Assembly: GCF_018614575.1 (NCBI RefSeq)
Contig: NZ_JAGGOJ010000016.1
Coordinates: forward strand, 124,001-188,000
Source: Streptomyces sp. ISL-10
GTDB lineage: Bacteria; Actinomycetota; Actinomycetes; Streptomycetales; Streptomycetaceae
Length of the DNA: 64,000 nt
Reading direction: 5' to 3'
The notes beneath the pieces were generated by a model. The model did no database searches. It was not told the origin of the DNA and saw nothing but the letters and a program-made list of their open reading frames with translations. Positions 60,501 through 64,000 of this stretch are shown piece after piece. Every line of letters begins with the position of its first letter. Position 1 is the stretch's first letter. A program made the position numbers and the translations under genes.

Positions 60501-61934
60501 TTGAGCGAGCAGTCCCGTCGCCGTCCCCCCAAGCCGTACCGCCGCCCCCAGAAGGATCCGGTCCGGATCCTCGCCTTCGAGGCGCTGCGGGCCGTCGACG
60601 AGCGGGACGCGTACGCGAACCTGGTCCTGCCGCCCCTGCTGAAGAAGGCGCGCGACAAGGGTGACTTCGACTCGCGCGACGCGGCGCTCGCCACTGAGCT
60701 CGTGTACGGCACGCTGCGCCGCCAGGGCACGTACGACGCGATCATCGCGGCATGCATCGACCGGCCGCTTCGCGAGGTCGATCCGCCGGTGCTCGACGTG
60801 CTCGCGCTCGGCGCGCATCAGCTGCTGGGGACGCGGATCCCGACGCACGCCGCGGTATCGGCGAGCGTGGAGCTCGCGCGGGTGGTGCTCGGCGACGGGC
60901 GGGCCAAGTTCGTCAACGCCGTGCTGCGCAAGATCTCGCGGGACGACCTGGACACGTGGGTGGAGCGCGTCGCTCCGCCCTACGAGCAGGACGCCGAGGA
61001 CCACCTCGCCGTCGTCCACTCGCACCCGCGCTGGGTCGTCTCCGCGCTGTGGGACTCGCTCGGCGGCGGCCGCGCCGGCATCGAGGACCTGCTGGAGGCG
61101 GACAACGAGCGGCCGGAGGTGACCCTGGTCGCCCGGCCCGGCCGCTCGACCACCGGTGAACTGCTCGACTTCCTGGGCGAGGACTCCGCACTGCCGGGCC
61201 GCTGGTCCCCGTACGCCGTCCGGCTTGCGGAGGGCGGCGAGCCCGGTGCGATCGAGGCCGTGCGCCAGGGGCGGGCCGGCGTGCAGGACGAGGGCAGCCA
61301 GCTCGTGGCGATCGCCCTCGCCAACGCCCCGCTGGAGGGGCCGGACAAGCGCTGGCTCGACGGCTGCGCCGGGCCCGGCGGGAAGGCCGCACTGCTCGGC
61401 GCCATCGCGGCCGGCCGCGGCGCGACCCTGCTCGCCGCCGAGAAGCAGCCGCACCGCGCTCGCCTGGTGGACCGCGCGCTGACCGGCAACCCCGGCCCGT
61501 ACCAGGTGATCGCCGCCGACGGCACACGCCCGCCGTGGCGCCCGGGCTCCTTCGACCGGGTGCTCGTCGACGTGCCCTGCACGGGGCTGGGCGCGCTGCG
61601 CCGCCGCCCGGAGGCCCGCTGGCGCCGCCGCCCCGAGGACCTGGACAGTTTCGCCCCGCTCCAGCGCGCCCTGCTGCGCGAGGCGTTGAGCGCCGTGCGG
61701 GTCGGCGGTGTGGTGGGGTACGCCACCTGCTCGCCGCACCTCGCCGAGACGCGGGTCGTCGTCGACGACGTGCTGCGCGGGCGCGGCGGGCCGGCCGTCG
61801 ACGCGGAGCTGCTTGACGCGCGGCCGCTGATGCCCGGGGTCCCGGCGCTCGGCGACGGCCCCGACATCCAGTTGTGGCCGCATGTGCACGGGACCGACGC
61901 GATGTATCTCGCACTGCTGCGCCGCACCGCGTAA
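60501..61934 (+). CDS. rsmB: 16S rRNA (cytosine-C5) methyltransferase RsmB
   Basis: A 477-residue enzyme with an N-terminal NusB-like RNA-binding domain (DPVRILAFEALRAVDERDAYANLVLPPLLKKA) and a SAM-dependent methyltransferase domain. SAM motif DGCAGPGGKAALL, catalytic and release cysteines in DVPCTGLGALRRRPEARWRR and YATCSPHLAET. TTG start at 60501 with GGAG upstream. A hairpin follows the stop. Confidence 0.93.
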   Translation: MSEQSRRRPPKPYRRPQKDPVRILAFEALRAVDERDAYANLVLPPLLKKARDKGDFDSRDAALATELVYGTLRRQGTYDAIIAACIDRPLREVDPPVLDVLALGAHQLLGTRIPTHAAVSASVELARVVLGDGRAKFVNAVLRKISRDDLDTWVERVAPPYEQDAEDHLAVVHSHPRWVVSALWDSLGGGRAGIEDLLEADNERPEVTLVARPGRSTTGELLDFLGEDSALPGRWSPYAVRLAEGGEPGAIEAVRQGRAGVQDEGSQLVAIALANAPLEGPDKRWLDGCAGPGGKAALLGAIAAGRGATLLAAEKQPHRARLVDRALTGNPGPYQVIAADGTRPPWRPGSFDRVLVDVPCTGLGALRRRPEARWRRRPEDLDSFAPLQRALLREALSAVRVGGVVGYATCSPHLAETRVVVDDVLRGRGGPAVDAELLDARPLMPGVPALGDGPDIQLWPHVHGTDAMYLALLRRTA

Positions 61935-61940
61935 ACCGCC

Positions 61941-61974
61941 GACGGACCGGCCGGCGCTCTCAGCCGGGCCGGTC
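61941..61974 (+). terminator. Hairpin terminator after rsmB
   Basis: Stem of about 13 bp with one bulged G (61941-61953 with 61961-61974), seven bases after the stop. The rest of the 300 bp gap to rpe shows short GTCCCTGCGC-type direct repeats and no gene. Confidence 0.65.
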
Positions 61975-62234
61975 CGCCGCCGTCCTGTGCGTCCCTGCGC
62001 GTCCCTGTGCATGCGCGCGAACCTGTGCGCCACCACACCGTCGGATGCCGCCTGTGCGGGGCGCACGCCGGGGTGCGATCTGCTGCTCTGCCTCCGCCAT
62101 GGCGCACCCGGGCCCGTGCCGGCCGGTCGAATGCCCGGTATTGCGGTGGGCTGTGCGGATCCTGCCGGAGCCTGGTCCGTACCGAGTACCGTCCCGGGGA
62201 GGGGAAGTGCCCCGGAACATGGCAGGCTTGGCAC

Positions 62235-62921
62235 ATGGCCGTTCAGATCAACCCCAGTATCCTCTCCGCCGACTTCTCCCGTCTGGCGGAGGAGGCCAAG
62301 GCCGTCGAGGGCGCCGACTGGCTCCACGTCGACGTGATGGACAACCACTTCGTGCCCAATCTGACCCTGGGCGTGCCGGTCGTGGAGTCGCTCGCCAAGG
62401 CGACGGACACCCCGCTGGACTGCCACCTGATGATCGAGGCCCCCGACCGCTGGGCGCCCCAGTACGTCGAGGCCGGAGCCGGCTCCGTCACCTTCCACGT
62501 CGAGGCCGCCGCCGCTCCCGTGCGCCTCGCCCGCGAGATCCGCGCCAAGGGCGCGCGCGCCTCGATGGCGCTCAGGCCGGCCACGCCGATCGAGCCGTAC
62601 GAGGACCTGCTCCCCGAGCTCGACATGCTGCTGATCATGACCGTGGAGCCGGGATTCGGCGGCCAGGCCTTCCTGGACATCATGCTGCCGAAGATCCGCC
62701 GCACCCGGGAGCTGATCGCCAAGCACGGGCTGGAGCTGTGGCTTCAGGTCGACGGGGGAGTGTCGGCATCGACGATCGAGCGGTGCGCGGAGGCGGGTGC
62801 TGACGTGTTCGTGGCCGGCTCCGCGGTGTACAACGCGGACGACCCGGCCGAGGCGGTGCGGCTTCTCCGTGACCAGGCGTCGCAGGCGACCGCCTCGGCG
62901 GCGTGGGCCTGCGGCCACTGA
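62235..62921 (+). CDS. rpe: Ribulose-phosphate 3-epimerase
   Basis: A 228-residue TIM-barrel metal enzyme of the pentose phosphate pathway. INPSILSADFSRL, the metal-site HVDVMDNHFVPNLTLG, DCHLMIEAPDRW, MTVEPGFGGQAF and the phosphate loop VDGGVSASTI are all present. ATG at 62235. Its C terminus has a short Ala/Ser tail. Confidence 0.94.
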   Translation: MAVQINPSILSADFSRLAEEAKAVEGADWLHVDVMDNHFVPNLTLGVPVVESLAKATDTPLDCHLMIEAPDRWAPQYVEAGAGSVTFHVEAAAAPVRLAREIRAKGARASMALRPATPIEPYEDLLPELDMLLIMTVEPGFGGQAFLDIMLPKIRRTRELIAKHGLELWLQVDGGVSASTIERCAEAGADVFVAGSAVYNADDPAEAVRLLRDQASQATASAAWACGH

Positions 62922-63022
62922 GAGCGAACGCTGCGATGGCCGCGGTTGTTCAACCGAAGTTGCCCCATCAGGGCCGATCGAGGACCGGCGCATCTGACAG
63001 GATGGCCGGATCCGGGAGTGTG

Positions 63023-63036
63023 TGTACGTGTGTACA
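63023..63036 (+). promoter_or_regulatory. Palindrome before the SorC-family gene, candidate operator
   Basis: TGTAC-GTGT-GTACA, perfect 5 bp arms, six bases upstream of the GAGGAG ribosome site of the next gene. Autoregulation is an inference. Confidence 0.35.
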
Positions 63037-63053
63037 GCAGTGAGGAGATCGCG

Positions 63054-64000
63054 GTGACTGCTAGGCCGGCGGGACGGTCCGCCCTGCGGATGGGGCCCGC
63101 TGAGCTCGTGCAGGCGGCGGCCATGGCGCGTCGCTTCTATCTCGAGGGCAAGTCCAAGATCCAGATCGCGGAGGAGTTCGGCGTCAGCCGCTTCAAGGTC
63201 GCGAGGGTCCTGGAGACCGCGCTCGAACGTGATCTGGTACGCATCGAGATCCGCGTCCCCGCCGAGCTCGACGCCGAGCGCTCGGACGCGCTGCGCGCCC
63301 GCTTCGGCCTGCGGCACGCGGTCGTGGTCGAGTCCCCCGCGGAGGCAGAGGAGTCGCCCGACCCGGAGAACCTGGGCGAGGTGGCCGCGGACCTGCTCGG
63401 CGAGCTCGTGAACGAGGGCGACGTCCTCGGTCTGGCCTGGGGCCGGTCCACCATCCACATGGCGGCAGCCCTGGACCGGCTGCCGCCGTGCACGGTCGTG
63501 CAGCTCACGGGCGTCTATGACGCGGGGACCGCCGAGCGCGGTTCGGTGGAGGCGGTACGGCGTGCGGCCCAGGTCTCCGGCGGCGAGGCCCACCCCATCT
63601 ACGCGCCGATGCTGCTGCCGGATCCGGCGACCGCGGCGGCGCTGCGGCACCAGACGGGGATCGCCCGCGCCTTCGACTACTTCGACAAGGTGACCGTCGC
63701 CTGCGTCTCCATCGGCTCGTGGGAGCCGGGTATCTCGACGGTGCACGACATGCTCTCCGACGAGGAGCGCGCGCACTACGCCTCGCTCGGCGTGGCGGCG
63801 GAGATGTCCGCGCACCTCTTCGACACGCAGGGCCGCCGCGTCGGGCGCGACCTGGGGGAGCGGTGCATCACCGTGGAGGCCGACCGGCTGCGGCGCATCC
63901 CCGAGGTCGTGGCGATCGCGGGCGGCCAGCGCAAGGCGGAGGCGATCGCGGCAGTGCTGCGCTCCGGCCTGGTGACCAGCCTGGTCACGGACACAGCGGC
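63054..64000 (+). CDS. Sugar-binding transcriptional regulator, SorC/DeoR family (3' end outside window)
   Basis: The frame runs from GTG at 63054 (GAGGAG six bases upstream) to the right edge, 315 complete codons without a stop. The N terminus has a sigma-like HTH (ARRFYLEGKSKIQIAEEFGVSRFKVARVLETAL, about 25-57), followed by the SorC effector domain: GEVAADLLGELVNEGDVLGLAWGRSTIHMAAAL, VQLTGVYDAG, FDKVTVACVSIGSWEPGISTV, EMSAHLFDTQG, and VVAIAGGQRKAEAIAAVLRSGLVTSLVTD. It should bind a phosphorylated sugar. The target is unknown; rpe next to it suggests pentose metabolism, but it has its own start region. Confidence 0.88.
   Translation, partial: MTARPAGRSALRMGPAELVQAAAMARRFYLEGKSKIQIAEEFGVSRFKVARVLETALERDLVRIEIRVPAELDAERSDALRARFGLRHAVVVESPAEAEESPDPENLGEVAADLLGELVNEGDVLGLAWGRSTIHMAAALDRLPPCTVVQLTGVYDAGTAERGSVEAVRRAAQVSGGEAHPIYAPMLLPDPATAAALRHQTGIARAFDYFDKVTVACVSIGSWEPGISTVHDMLSDEERAHYASLGVAAEMSAHLFDTQGRRVGRDLGERCITVEADRLRRIPEVVAIAGGQRKAEAIAAVLRSGLVTSLVTDTA

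Overview
The window is a 64 kb piece of a high-GC actinobacterial chromosome, almost certainly Streptomyces. Evidence: GC-rich third codon positions, frequent GTG and TTG starts, four-base stop/start overlaps, and clear BldD, sIHF and streptomycete RelA, MetK and HisS proteins. The gene order (pgsA, PIM genes, pdxST, yebC, ruvCAB, yajC-secDF, apt, relA ... bldD, pyr operon, sIHF, gmk, rpoZ, coaBC, metK, priA, fmt, rsmB, rpe) is a conserved core-chromosome order. No phage, IS element, CRISPR, tRNA, rRNA or biosynthetic cluster was recognised. Both edge genes are cut by the window.

Layout. 1-3027: phosphatidylinositol mannoside synthesis (pgsA end, acyltransferase, pimA) and a small membrane protein. 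3289-5597: pdxST and yebC. 5716-8564: ruvC-ruvA and ruvB, with ruvB separated by a 645 bp palindrome array. 8729-15880: yajC-secD-secF-apt, then relA behind a GC-rich gene-free leader. 16020-18213 (minus): a DUF349 protein and a membrane-anchored cyclophilin. 18446-22620: MBL hydrolase, hisS, VKOR-like protein, rarA. 22637-24135: a HugZ-like haem protein divergent from rpsD, with an iron box between them. 24684-36223: alaS, ruvX, mltG and the aro genes, ending in a P-loop kinase-like protein. 36493-38656: M24-fold protein, efp, nusB. 38657-40430: repeat-rich DNA with one NUDIX gene. 40431-40931: bldD. 41162-51126: complete de novo UMP operon (pyrR-pyrB-pyrC-PH-like-carA-carB-pyrD-pyrF). 51458-57948: sIHF, gmk, rpoZ, coaBC, metK, priA. 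57949-58760: a higher-order tandem repeat array. 58761-64000: an HTH gene (minus), fmt, rsmB, rpe and a cut SorC-family regulator.

Most noteworthy observations. (1) Three DNA repair or replication-restart genes or operons (ruvC, rarA, priA) each carry an upstream element fitting the RecA-independent, PafBC-type damage promoter TTGTCRGTG-N8-TANNNT; two of them place the -10 so close to the start that leaderless transcripts are likely. (2) An 18/19 match to the Streptomyces DmdR1 iron box lies between rpsD and a HugZ/DUF2470 gene. (3) A 285 bp unit (95 codons) is repeated 2.2 times behind priA. (4) A decayed LuxR/SARP-type ATPase fragment lies at 24331-24465. (5) The M24 'peptidase' has three of its five metal ligands replaced. 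(6) Several families of short palindromic repeats sit in otherwise gene-free gaps. I found no convincing wholly new multi-gene system. The closest to undescribed material are the repeat array and the shared damage-promoter signature.
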